Assembly: GCA_040381075.1 (NCBI GenBank)
Contig: JBEIHX010000037.1
Location: 1 to 31,133 of the forward strand
Direction of reading: 5' to 3'
DNA length: 31,133 nt
DNA from: JBEIHX01 sp040381075
GTDB lineage: Bacteria > Pseudomonadota > Alphaproteobacteria > Caulobacterales > Aquidulcibacteraceae
The notes under the pieces are model-generated. The model saw only the letters and a list, made by a program, of their open reading frames with translations. It was not told where the DNA came from and made no database searches. Below, in pieces: positions 14,773 through 23,360 of this stretch (within the stretch, counting starts at the first letter, position 1; each line of letters starts with the position of its first letter). The position numbers and the translations under genes were made by a program.

Positions 14773-15684
14773 GTGCGACGTCATAGCCCGTGTGCGGCCC
14801 CTCAAGCGCAGGCCAGGCCAGGGCCTGGCGCGGCGCGCCGGCGTTCGCGCGGACTGCCTGTCGCCGCCCTGGCGCTTGTCGCCTTGACAGGCTGCGCGCT
14901 TGGCGACGCGCCCGATGCCCAGGATCGCTTTGCCTGCGCGCGCGCCGCAACCGCCACAATCGAGCGGCGCGGGTCCGACCGTTTGTTTTACTGCGGTCCC
15001 CTCAATCCCCGCGACGCGCGTCGCTTCGCACGGCGTCTGCGCCCGCAGGACACGACCCTTGAGATCGTCAGCTATGGCGGTGACCTCGATGGTCCGCTCG
15101 CCATCGCCGAACGCGTTGAGGCGCAGGGCATGACGGTGCGGGTCCTCGGGCCTTGCTTTTCGGGATGCGCCTCCTTCGTCTTCCCTGCCGGACGCGTGCG
15201 CGTGGTCGAGCCCGGCGGACTGCTTGGATTTCACAATACGGCGACGTCCGTGCTGGAGGCGCTCGCCGCCTGGCCGGTCCGGCTTCTCAGTGACGACGAG
15301 CAGGCGCCGCTGAAGGCCCGCGCGGCGCGGGAGAAAGCCCTCTATGCGCGCAGCGGCGTCAGCCAGGACCTGCTCAGCGATCCCTTGCAGAAGATCAGGG
15401 TGACCTGTCTGGTGCGCGCCGGCAGCCACCGCCACACCGCGGAGCCTATCGTTCTGATTCAGACATGGTGGGGATTGTGGTCGCCGAGCGTCGAACAGCT
15501 GGCTGCCTACGGGGTTGCGGTCACGGGCGGCTTTCCGGAAAGAACCGCACACCAGAAGGGTTCTGGCGGCCGCAACCCAACGGTGGCTGGCCCGGGGTCT
15601 GCCTTGCTGTTCGGGGACCAATCCGGAACGGCCCCAGGCGACGAACTGCCTGCTGCACCTCATCAATCCTGCGTTTCCGAATAG
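14773..15684 (+). CDS. ClpP-like (COG3904-type) predicted lipoprotein
   Basis: A GTG at 14773 is chosen because AGGAG lies eight bases upstream. Earlier ATGs would add a long basic segment ahead of the signal. The N terminus is Arg-rich, followed by LPVAALALVALTGC, a lipobox with Cys41, so a lipid-anchored envelope protein is predicted. The core resembles periplasmic ClpP/crotonase-fold proteins: LEIVSYGGDLDGPLAIAERV (GG-D near 102), then VLGPCFSGCASFVFPAG with candidate nucleophile Ser130 or Ser134, then GGLLGFHNTA with His154. The late PSVEQLAAYGV resembles the usual C-terminal end of this group. Length is 303 residues. Whether it is an active protease is unknown. It ends in convergent orientation with the FecR-like gene. 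Confidence 0.75.
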   Translation: MRRHSPCAAPQAQARPGPGAARRRSRGLPVAALALVALTGCALGDAPDAQDRFACARAATATIERRGSDRLFYCGPLNPRDARRFARRLRPQDTTLEIVSYGGDLDGPLAIAERVEAQGMTVRVLGPCFSGCASFVFPAGRVRVVEPGGLLGFHNTATSVLEALAAWPVRLLSDDEQAPLKARAAREKALYARSGVSQDLLSDPLQKIRVTCLVRAGSHRHTAEPIVLIQTWWGLWSPSVEQLAAYGVAVTGGFPERTAHQKGSGGRNPTVAGPGSALLFGDQSGTAPGDELPAAPHQSCVSE

Positions 15685-15744
15685 AAGCGCTATGGGACCG
15701 CCGTGTTTGCAGTGGCCTGCGCGGGCTTATGTCGGCGCGCGCAC

Positions 15745-15775
15745 AAAAAACGCCGCCCCCTGCAGGGGGCGGCGT
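15745..15775 (-). terminator. intrinsic terminator of the FecR-like gene
   Basis: A perfect 26-bp palindrome (half ACGCCGCCCCCTG) spans 15750-15775, with a run of six A on its left. Read on the minus strand it is a G/C-rich hairpin followed by TTTTTT, 55 bases after the stop of the gene at 15830-16279. Confidence 0.85.
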
Positions 15776-15829
15776 CTGATAGTCAGGCAAGGGCTCAGCA
15801 AGGGGGGCGCGCCACCGCGCCCGAATAGC

Positions 15830-16279
15830 TTAGGACGAGGCATCTCGCTGGAGCAAATAGATTAACACTCCCGCGACAGTGAACATACCAACAACGGTCC
15901 AACCAGATAACTGACTGGTGCTGTGCTTTCTTTCCTTCCGGGGGGGTTTTTTGTCCTGTGTAGAGGCTGAAGACGACAAACTCACCGTCTCAGCAGCGCA
16001 GGGCGTTGTACCCACAGTCAGACTCTGCAAACTCTCGAGCGTTTTCTGACAACCGCCCGCGCCTGCCAGACTGACGGAGGCGTCTGCCCCAACCAGGATC
16101 AGATCGCCGACCTGCAGCGCTGTGCCCGGGGTGACGGGGAACGTCGCGTTGGCGCGCATCCCGACAACCGCCCCTTCAGGGCCCGAGACACTCAGCACAG
16201 AGCCGGCGTTCTGCGCGAACGCGCCCGGCGCGAGGGCTGCGGCCAACACGCCAGCGATAAAAATGTTCTTAGGTTTCAT
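15830..16279 (-). CDS. secreted FecR-like small protein with C-terminal membrane helix (paralogue A)
   Basis: The protein has 149 residues. A signal peptide (MKPKNIFIAGVLAAALAPGAFA) is followed by a beta-rich domain with the pattern SVLSVSGPEGAVVGMRANAT, then VTPGTALQVGDLILVG. This resembles FecR-type domains (V.G.V.V.R.....G..L..GD.I). Two Cys (GCQKTL and TTPCAAE) about 20 residues apart could form a disulfide. A basic linker (KKPPRKERKH) precedes a C-terminal hydrophobic helix, VVGMFTVAGVLIYLL. The same plan and matching residues appear in the gene at 23361-23813. It is monocistronic, with its own terminator. The function is unknown; an envelope sensor or partner protein is plausible. It is more A/T-rich than its neighbours. 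Confidence 0.75.
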   Translation of the reverse strand: MKPKNIFIAGVLAAALAPGAFAQNAGSVLSVSGPEGAVVGMRANATFPVTPGTALQVGDLILVGADASVSLAGAGGCQKTLESLQSLTVGTTPCAAETVSLSSSASTQDKKPPRKERKHSTSQLSGWTVVGMFTVAGVLIYLLQRDASS

Positions 16280-16740
16280 AGGACATCCCCAAATTGCGCG
16301 ATTGCAACACCGAACGCCACCGGGCCGCGCAGAACGCGGATCCCTTAACTCACGTCCCTAATGCATCTGATCGCCTGCGCAGTCAAGCCGGTATTCGCCC
16401 CCGGGGCGCATTGGTAAGCCAGACTGCCGACGCGAGCCCGCCGCCCGCTGGGCGCCCGATCCCGCGTTTTACCCGCCACCGCTGCGCGCCACTGCAGCGC
16501 TTGTCACCCTGAGGGGGCGCGCCCAGCCGGACCTCCAGGCGCAGCGCGGCCCAAGCCTGCGGCGAGAGCTCGGCGTCATCTACGCTCCCATGCGCGCCCA
16601 GGCCCGCAGATCGGCCCTGGTCGCACAGAGGGCCGGCGCCTAACCCAAGATGGATGGGACTGCGCCGGTGCACCGTCAGATTTCACGCATCGTTAAGGCT
16701 CGCAAACCAAGATGTGATTCGAACTCAGGAGCGCTGCGCC
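16280..16740. other. 461-bp divergent gap
   Basis: This region lies between the divergent FecR-like and methyltransferase genes. No coding frame is convincing. It should carry both promoters. The part near 16640-16740 is more A/T-rich and ends with the AGGAG site of the methyltransferase. Confidence 0.5.
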
Positions 16741-18348
16741 ATGGATTGGGCCCACGGTTACGTTACCGACATCGACTACCTCAGCGGGTATATCCCCGAG
16801 CTCAATCCCAACCGTATCCTCCTCCCCCTGACCCAGGCGGGCCTGGTCGCGCCCAAGGTGGAAAACGCCTGCGAGCTTGGCTTCGGACAGGGACTGAGCC
16901 TGGCCGTTCACGCCAGCGCCTCAACCGTCAAATGGTGGGGCGCCGACGTCAATCCCAGCCATGCCGCCAACGCGCGCAGCCTTCTGCAGGCCGGCGGCGG
17001 CGCGGCCCAGGCAAGCGATGAGGCCTTCGCCGACTTCTGCCAGCGCAGCGACCTGCCAGACTTCGATTTCGTCGGCCTGCACGGCGTGTGGAGCTGGATC
17101 AACGCCGACAACAAGGCGATCATCGCCGACTTCCTGCGCCGCAAGCTCAAGGTCGGCGGCGTCGTTTACATCAGCTACAATACCCTGCCAGGCTGGAATT
17201 CCCTGGCGCCCGTGCGCCATCTGATGACGCAGCATCAGTCCCTGCTGTCGCCCCCGGGGGCGGGGCGCACCGCCCGCGTCGAAGCCGCGATGCAGTTCGT
17301 CGATCAGGTCCTCACCCTCGATCCCCTCTATCTGCGCTCGGCGCCGACCACCGGCGAGCGCTTCGCCGCCATGCGCAAGATGGACCGGCGCTATCTCGCG
17401 CACGAGTTCTTCAACTCGAACTGGACGCCCTACTATTTCGCCGAAATGGTCGAGGCCCTGAAGCCCGCCAAGCTCACCTTCGCCGGCTCAAGCCACCTCG
17501 TCGACCACGTCGACGCCATGAACCACACCCCGGAACAGATCGCCTTCCTGCGCGCCATTCCCGATCCGATGCTGCGCCAGTCGGTGCGCGATATCCTGGT
17601 CAACCAGCAGTTCCGGCGCGATTACTGGATCAAGGGGCCGGTGCGTCTCGACACCGCCCAGCGCGACGACATCCTGAAGAGCATGCGCTTCATGCTGGTG
17701 CGTCCGGCCGCCGAGGCGCCGCTCAAGGCCCCCGGCGGACGCGGCGAGGTCACGCTGCGCCCAGACCTGTTCCGCGCCATCCCCGAAGCCATGGCCGATC
17801 ACGCGCCCGTCACCGCCCGCGACATTCTCGACCGGGTGCGCGAGAAGGGCCTCACCTGGGCTGCGGTGCAGGAGGCCCTGCTCATCATGGCCTCGGTCGG
17901 CGCCGTCACCATGGTGCAGCCAGAAGCGCAGCGCCGCGATGTGTCGGCCTTCAACAGTCACCTGCTGGGCCTAGCCCGCGGCGCCACGGGGTATGGCTTC
18001 CTCGCAAGCCCGGTGACCGGCGGCGCGATTGCGCTGCCGCGTCTCAGCCAGCTCATGCTGAGCGCCCACACCCAGGGCATCGCCGGCCCGAGCGCGCAGG
18101 CGCAGAGCGTGCAGGCGCACCTTGCCGCGCGCGGCGAGCGCCTTGTGGGCGCAGACGGCGCGCCGCTCAACGCCGAGGCCGAACGCGCCCAGCTCATCGC
18201 CGTCGCCGAAGGGCTCGCCAGGGAACTCCCGATCATCACCGCGCTCGGCCTCGTGCCGAAAGCCGCCCGGCCCGCCGGCGCCCAGGAGACGGCTCGCGAG
18301 GCGCCCGCCAAGCCAGCCGCCAGGCGCGCTGCAACCCGCAGCGCCTGA
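16741..18348 (+). CDS. class I SAM methyltransferase with methyltransferase regulatory domain (PKMT-like)
   Basis: The protein (535 residues) starts at the ATG at 16741, with AGGAG about nine bases upstream. An ATG at 16654 would add 29 residues with no ribosome binding site. The SAM-binding motif I is ACELGFGQGLSLAVHA (about 45-60), followed by the acidic WWGADVN and then DFVGLHGVWSWIN. GGVVYISYNTLPGWN is a hallmark of the family with the regulatory domain (PF10119), which includes the rickettsial protein lysine methyltransferases acting on OmpB-type proteins. The HEFFNSNWTPYYFAEMV region belongs to the same family. The C-terminal 150 residues are Ala-rich and end in a basic tail. The substrate is unknown; an envelope or surface protein would fit the setting. 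Confidence 0.9.
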   Translation: MDWAHGYVTDIDYLSGYIPELNPNRILLPLTQAGLVAPKVENACELGFGQGLSLAVHASASTVKWWGADVNPSHAANARSLLQAGGGAAQASDEAFADFCQRSDLPDFDFVGLHGVWSWINADNKAIIADFLRRKLKVGGVVYISYNTLPGWNSLAPVRHLMTQHQSLLSPPGAGRTARVEAAMQFVDQVLTLDPLYLRSAPTTGERFAAMRKMDRRYLAHEFFNSNWTPYYFAEMVEALKPAKLTFAGSSHLVDHVDAMNHTPEQIAFLRAIPDPMLRQSVRDILVNQQFRRDYWIKGPVRLDTAQRDDILKSMRFMLVRPAAEAPLKAPGGRGEVTLRPDLFRAIPEAMADHAPVTARDILDRVREKGLTWAAVQEALLIMASVGAVTMVQPEAQRRDVSAFNSHLLGLARGATGYGFLASPVTGGAIALPRLSQLMLSAHTQGIAGPSAQAQSVQAHLAARGERLVGADGAPLNAEAERAQLIAVAEGLARELPIITALGLVPKAARPAGAQETAREAPAKPAARRAATRSA

Positions 18349-18737
18349 GACCGGCCCATCCGTCGGCCGAGGTCCGGGGCCCGCCGGAGTGCGCGCCTGC
18401 GCCCTGGCAGAGTGGGCCGGCGCTGTGGCCCACGACGGTGCGCCCGGATGCTGCGGTCGGGCAGGGCTGCGATCGCACGCCTGACACCGCGCTGCTGTGA
18501 TCGGGCCTGTGGTCGGATCTGCTGTCAGATTTCGGATTTCACCTGTGATCCTGCTTTCAATCTGGCCAGTGGGCAGGCCTGGGCGCAGGCCTGGGCGCAG
18601 GCCTGGGCGCAGGCCTGGGCTCAGGGCCCCGCCGCGTCCTGCCAGCGCCCCCCATGCCCCGCTGCGGTGACGCCCCCTTTCGCCGGGCGGGGGGCGGGAC
18701 TACCATCAGTCCGCGTGTCAGCCCGGGAGAGTTCAAA
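18349..18737. other. 389-bp gap containing a 12-bp tandem repeat
   Basis: No gene is visible. The stretch 18500-18570 is more A/T-rich, then a four-copy 12-bp repeat follows at 18573-18620. The last part should contain the promoter of the LprI-like gene. Confidence 0.6.
18573..18620. repeat. 12-bp tandem repeat, four perfect copies
   Basis: GCAGGCCTGGGC occurs four times without spacing (18573, 18585, 18597, 18609). Each unit contains the palindrome AGGCCT. It lies 118 bp upstream of the GTG start of the LprI-like gene. Confidence 0.95.
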
Positions 18738-19241
18738 GTGTACAGACCGATTGTGATGATGATGCTCGCCGGGGCCATGCTGGGCGCGGCGCATGCAGAT
18801 CCACGCCCGACGGGGCGTCTGACGTTTCCCGCCGCGGATCCGGGGGATGTCGCCGCGGTCACGGCCTGCGTCACATCGGCCACAGACCGGACTCAGCTCG
18901 CTGCGTGCACGACCGTGGTGTCAGGGCCATGCCTGGACCAGCCAGGCGGCGACACCACGCTTGGCGCCAGCGCCTGCCAGATGCGGTCGGCCAGCGCCTG
19001 GCAGGGCGCCCTCGATGGCGCCTACCAGTCGCTCCTGACATCGCAAAGTCCTGGACAGATCCGCGCCCTGCGGGTGTCGCAGGGCGCCTGGATCAAATGG
19101 CGCGAGGCGGGCTGCGCCTACGAGGCCAGCGCCTGGGAAGGCGGTTCGCTCGCAAAGATCGTCATGGCCGATTGTCTGGCCGAGACGACGGCCACGCGCG
19201 CCGTCAGCCTGATCGAACGTCAGCGCGGGCCGGAGTTCTGA
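18738..19241 (+). CDS. secreted LprI-like (DUF1311) protein
   Basis: A GTG at 18738 with GGGAG a few bases upstream gives a 167-residue protein beginning VYRPIVMMMLAGAMLGAAHA, a clear signal peptide. The body matches the lysozyme-inhibitor LprI-like/DUF1311 pattern: a Cys in GASACQMRSASAWQGALDGA with YQSLL, then the core LRVSQGAWIKWREAGCAYEA, GGSLAKIVMADC and a final R..L. The conserved Cys pairs suggest disulfides and a periplasmic location. LprI of mycobacteria inhibits lysozyme; most DUF1311 members are uncharacterised. It is convergent with the STAND gene, the two ends lying about 120 bp apart. Confidence 0.85.
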   Translation: MYRPIVMMMLAGAMLGAAHADPRPTGRLTFPAADPGDVAAVTACVTSATDRTQLAACTTVVSGPCLDQPGGDTTLGASACQMRSASAWQGALDGAYQSLLTSQSPGQIRALRVSQGAWIKWREAGCAYEASAWEGGSLAKIVMADCLAETTATRAVSLIERQRGPEF

Positions 19242-19360
19242 GGGCGCCGCCGCCCTCGGCGCCGTTCCAGGCAGCCTCCCGGGACGCATCGCCCGAAAGC
19301 GTCCACGCCGCGTCCCGGGCGCGCTCCGGCGCCGCCTCCGGGCGCGCGCCTGCCCGGATC

Positions 19361-22300
19361 TCAGCCGCGCCAGCGCACCACCCGCACCGGACCTGAATTC
19401 TTGAACACCACATAGTCACCGCCCTCAGCGCCGCCGGAGGCCCCGCCGTCGCGGGCGAAGATCCAGTGCGCCCGCACGTCGCAATGCCAGCGCATCATCG
19501 CGCCCTCCGGCGTCGTCGTCTCAAAGCCCGTGAAGGACGGCGCGGCGCTGTGATCGTCTGCGTAGATATGGGTCACGCCCGCGCAGACATGGTGGTCGCC
19601 GCCATAGGAGCCGTAGACGCCCGGCGCATCGAACGATACGTGGACGGACGGCGACGTCGGCTGAAAGGTCAGACTGCCGTCCTTGTCGCCCAGGTCGACC
19701 CAGTTGCCATCGCCATTATTGCCGACGGCCGCACCCGCCAGCAGGGAAACGGCGCTGTCGCCGTCAAACGGCGGCGACCAGATGAAAGTGTGCCAGTAGC
19801 GCTCCGAGGCCAGAATGATCGATCCGTCGCTGAGCCCGCAGATGTGCCAGATGGGCAAATCGAGATCGTGATCGGTAAGGCCGTAGCCAATGCGCGCCAC
19901 GCCGTCTGCGCCGATCTTGTACATCTCCAGGATGACGTCGTCGCGCTGGCCGCCGCGACCGCTGAAGCCCAGCGTGAGGCACTCCTGCGGGCTGACGAAC
20001 ACCACCGAGTTGAACCGTTCGTGCGTCCAGCCGCCTTCGTCGCCCGTGACCGCCAGCCCGTCAATGCACAGGCCGCCATAGGCGTAGAGCCCCGCCGGCA
20101 ACGCCGCGAGACGCGCCTTGCCGGCCGCCAGGATCCGCCCGTCGCACAGGAAAAAAACCTCCCCGGCGGTCTCGCCGATCAGCGATATCTCCTCCTTGCC
20201 GAGGATGATCTCGCAGGCCGCGCCGGCCGTCTTCACCGCCAGACAGCCATCCCAAGGCCAGCGCAGCGTCAGGCCATGCTCCGCCACATCCAGCGACGCC
20301 GCCGGCGCAGTCTGGAGGCTGCCGGCGCCCCGCCGGGGCGCGATCTCAAAGACCGTCTCCACAGCGCCGAAGCGGTCCGCCAGGCGCGCCAGCCGGGCGC
20401 GTGCGGATTTCGCCGCGCCGAGCTCAAGGCGCTCGACCAGCTGGGCGCTGCGCCGGTCCACAATCCGCAGACCCCCCGCGCGGTCCCACAGCGCCAGATA
20501 GCCGCCCGTCAGCGGGGCGACCCCGGCCAGATCCGGCGTCGCCGGGACCTCCTCAACCAGCGGCGCCACATAGCGCTGCGGCGCAGCGCACACCAGAACC
20601 GGCCAATCCGGCGGCGCCTGCGCGAGCAGCGCACAGGCCTGCGACCGCTGCGGCGTCGCGGCGGGATCGGCTTCCAGCAGCAGCTGAAACAACACCCGGT
20701 GCGCCGGCCAGCGCCCATCGGCGTGCTCCAGCATGGTCCGCCAGGCCCGCAGCCGCGCGCGCCACGCCGTCGACGCATCCCCCGCGCCCTGGATCCCGTG
20801 GGTCGCCGCCCGTCCCTGCGGCGAGGCCGCAGATGTCGCCTGCGAGGGGCCCGCGGCTGCAGCGCGCGCCGTTTCCAGACGGGCGATGTCCTGCATCAGG
20901 TCGCCAACCCGGTTGGCTGCACATTTGGCGGCGACGAAGCCGATATCGTCGAGCAGGGCGGTCAGCGCCTCGACCTGTCCGGCGGCGGCGAGCTGCCACG
21001 GCTGCTCCATCACCCGGCGCAGCGCACGGCTGTCCTGAGCGCCCGCAGCGTCGCAGGCGCGATAGAGATCCGTCTGGGCCGGGGCGGCGAAGACGTCGGC
21101 GAGCCGGGCGTGCATGGCGGATCCGGCGGCGTCCCTGAGCGTCATCGCCGCCGCCGCCTCGGCGAACTCGCGGTGGAAAAAGCGATAGGTGAGGGCGCCG
21201 TCGACGCGGCTTTCCACCAGATAGGCCGCCAGATCCGCCCGCAGCCGCAGCCAGACAATCGCCGGCAGAACCGGCTGGTCCCAGGGATGAAACGAGCGCG
21301 CCCGAAACGTCGCCCAGACCTCCGGCGCACGGGTCTGCGACAGGGCGAGCGCCAGCTCGCTGTCCGACAGACCGAAGCGCGACGCCGCGATGGCGCCGAG
21401 CGCATCGCGCACCAGCGGCGCGCCGTGATTGGCGGGCAGGGAAAGATCCGTGATCCGGGCGCGGATCAAACCGTCGACGCTGCGCTCCAGCCGGCGGCCC
21501 GGTTCGTCCGACCGCCACCGTCGCGCCTCCTCAAAGGCGAGCCGCGTCCACAGCGGCAGGCCCGGCGACGCGCGCCGGATCGCGGCGCGCTGGCGACCGG
21601 TGAGCCTGCGTCCGGCGTCGGCCAGCATGCGATCGAGCATTGCAGCGGTGTCGTAGGCCGGCATCGGGGTCAGGCGCATGCAGGCCCCGGCGAAGCGCCG
21701 GCGCGCCTCCTGCGCGATCGGGCCGGGCCGCGTCGACAGGATCACCCGGGCATGCGGCGGCAGGGCGTCCGGCAGCCAATCGAGAAGCCGCAGGCGATCG
21801 CCCGGATCCAGCTGGTCGAGCGCATCGATGAAAACGGCGATGGGGCGCTGCGCGGTGGCGCCGCCAAGCGCGGCGGCGAAGGCGGAAGCTGCGTCCTCCG
21901 GCGTGCCGGCCGGCGCAGGGCGCGCGTTGCCCTGCGCCGCGACGATCGCGCCGGCCAGCTCGCTGAGCAGGCCTGTGAGGTCTTCGCTTCCCGCAACCGC
22001 GCCGACGAAGCGCGTCAGCACGATGGCGTCGCCCGCCTCGGCCCGCAGGCGCTCAGCCGCCTGCGCCATCAGCGCCGACTTGCCCACGCCGCCTGCGCCC
22101 TCGATGACCAGCGGCATGCGCGCGCGCCGGTCCGGTTTCGCCTTCGCACGCGCATGGCGCAGGATGCGCGCCACTGCGCTGCGCCTGCCCACGAACAGGC
22201 GCGCCCGGTCGCGCGCGAAGGCCGCGTGCGCGTCGCCGCCGGCGTCCTGTGTCCGCGCCTGCTCCAGCGACTGATCGATCAGCGCCCTATGGTCGGCCAG

Positions 22301-23107
22301 AAACTGCGCGCAGAAACCCTCGATGTGATCCGTGGCGATGTCGCCGCCGCCCCAGGTCGCCGCGATCGTGCGCACCCGCTGCTGCGGCAGCGCTGCGCGC
22401 AATCTGGCCTTGAGGCCTGCCAGGCGCTCCTGCGCGCCCGCATCGGGCGCCCCATCGGCCACGTCGACATAGGGCGCCCCGGCCGCCGACTGCGGCAGCC
22501 CATGGATCGTGCGCAGATAGGCCATGCCCGCCTGGGGTCTGTCGGTCCGCAACAGGCCGCCCGCGATCTCCTGATGCGTGGCCGAGGCAAAGATCGCCGG
22601 GTGATCGTCGGGCGCGAGGCCGATCCCGGTCGCAAGCCGGCGCACCGCCGCGGTGAGCGCCGCGCGCGCCGCAGCGTCTGCCCCTGCATAGGCGTCCCGG
22701 CGCAGCGTCCACACCGGCGGGATCGCATTGCCGTCCGCCCGGTAGAACGTCTCGACCAGGGCGCGGTCCGGTCCGGGCTGGCGCATCATGGCGCGCCAGT
22801 GCGCCCCGGCGATCTCCACCGGCGCCGGCTCCCAGCCATAGCGGTCGCCGACCAGCGCCACGACATGCGGCGCAAGCCCGATCAACCGGCACCGCTCGAC
22901 CTCCGTCAGGCAGATGCTCAAGGTGCGCAGGTCCTCCTGCGCCTCCGGGCTCACGCCCCAGCGCAGGTCGACAACGTCGAAGCGCGCCCCGCGGGCCCGG
23001 CAGTAGGCGTCGAGCTGCGGAAACACACGCTGGTGCAGCGCCTCGCGCTCATGGCGGAAGTCGGCGAAGGTGGAGCTGATGAACAGCCGGAAAATCGGAT
23101 CCTGCAT
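19361..23107 (-). CDS. STAND-type ATPase: DUF4062, NTPase and probable beta-propeller
   Basis: The protein is very large (1248 residues). The ATG at 23107 has GGGAG about seven bases upstream; an in-frame GTG 53 codons earlier has no such site. Residues 4-95 are DUF4062: FRLFISSTFADFRHEREAL, then VVDLRWGVSPEAQ and VALVGDRYGWEP. After a ~200-residue linker comes the NTPase: LFVGRRSAVARIL, P-loop GAGGVGKSA (about 337-345), Walker B AVFIDALDQLDP (about 424-435), and ILSTRPG (about 456). A helical/winged region with RFFHREFAEAA (about 642) follows, as in NACHT-like proteins. The last ~400 residues are beta-rich with WD-like segments (GGYLALWDRAGGLRIVDRRS), probably a ligand-sensing propeller. This layout is typical of STAND switches in conflict and death-like systems. 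It is divergent from a FecR-like secreted protein. The trigger and effector mechanism are unknown. Confidence 0.85.
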   Translation of the reverse strand: MQDPIFRLFISSTFADFRHEREALHQRVFPQLDAYCRARGARFDVVDLRWGVSPEAQEDLRTLSICLTEVERCRLIGLAPHVVALVGDRYGWEPAPVEIAGAHWRAMMRQPGPDRALVETFYRADGNAIPPVWTLRRDAYAGADAAARAALTAAVRRLATGIGLAPDDHPAIFASATHQEIAGGLLRTDRPQAGMAYLRTIHGLPQSAAGAPYVDVADGAPDAGAQERLAGLKARLRAALPQQRVRTIAATWGGGDIATDHIEGFCAQFLADHRALIDQSLEQARTQDAGGDAHAAFARDRARLFVGRRSAVARILRHARAKAKPDRRARMPLVIEGAGGVGKSALMAQAAERLRAEAGDAIVLTRFVGAVAGSEDLTGLLSELAGAIVAAQGNARPAPAGTPEDAASAFAAALGGATAQRPIAVFIDALDQLDPGDRLRLLDWLPDALPPHARVILSTRPGPIAQEARRRFAGACMRLTPMPAYDTAAMLDRMLADAGRRLTGRQRAAIRRASPGLPLWTRLAFEEARRWRSDEPGRRLERSVDGLIRARITDLSLPANHGAPLVRDALGAIAASRFGLSDSELALALSQTRAPEVWATFRARSFHPWDQPVLPAIVWLRLRADLAAYLVESRVDGALTYRFFHREFAEAAAAMTLRDAAGSAMHARLADVFAAPAQTDLYRACDAAGAQDSRALRRVMEQPWQLAAAGQVEALTALLDDIGFVAAKCAANRVGDLMQDIARLETARAAAAGPSQATSAASPQGRAATHGIQGAGDASTAWRARLRAWRTMLEHADGRWPAHRVLFQLLLEADPAATPQRSQACALLAQAPPDWPVLVCAAPQRYVAPLVEEVPATPDLAGVAPLTGGYLALWDRAGGLRIVDRRSAQLVERLELGAAKSARARLARLADRFGAVETVFEIAPRRGAGSLQTAPAASLDVAEHGLTLRWPWDGCLAVKTAGAACEIILGKEEISLIGETAGEVFFLCDGRILAAGKARLAALPAGLYAYGGLCIDGLAVTGDEGGWTHERFNSVVFVSPQECLTLGFSGRGGQRDDVILEMYKIGADGVARIGYGLTDHDLDLPIWHICGLSDGSIILASERYWHTFIWSPPFDGDSAVSLLAGAAVGNNGDGNWVDLGDKDGSLTFQPTSPSVHVSFDAPGVYGSYGGDHHVCAGVTHIYADDHSAAPSFTGFETTTPEGAMMRWHCDVRAHWIFARDGGASGGAEGGDYVVFKNSGPVRVVRWRG

Positions 23108-23302
23108 ACGCTCCCGCACCTCGTGACGCCGCGTGCCGGTGCATCCGCGCCCCGCCATGGGGCCACTCCTGAGGCCCGCGCGTGAGATTAGGAGTGTGTG
23201 CGCCTGCGGGGCAAGGTTCAGGCAGTGGGTTCGCCCGGTGGGCGATCGCCGGTCCCGCCCAAGCACGGCGCGGGCGCGTTGTCATGTCCGGCTCGATTTG
23301 GT

Positions 23303-23326
23303 AAACGTATGAGTGGCGTTACGTTT
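23303..23326. promoter_or_regulatory. inverted repeat in the STAND/FecR-like divergent promoter region
   Basis: AAACGTA (23303-23309) and TACGTTT (23320-23326) are exact inverted copies with a 10-bp spacer. They lie 35-58 bases upstream of the FecR-like start, a normal operator or activator position. No regulator gene is adjacent. Confidence 0.4.
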
Positions 23327-23360
23327 CGTGCGCCAGGATCGACCGATGAGGGGGCTCTCC

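Noticed and set aside
17088..18500. Second plus-strand open frame overlapping the methyltransferase
   Set aside because: Shifted frame of a high-GC gene; rich in Arg/Pro/His, no motifs, no ribosome binding site.
19466..23185. Open frame of about 1239 codons antisense to the STAND gene
   Set aside because: It is a by-product of very high GC and strong codon bias in the sense gene. It has Arg/Ala/Gly-rich content, no motifs, and the sense strand shows clear domains.
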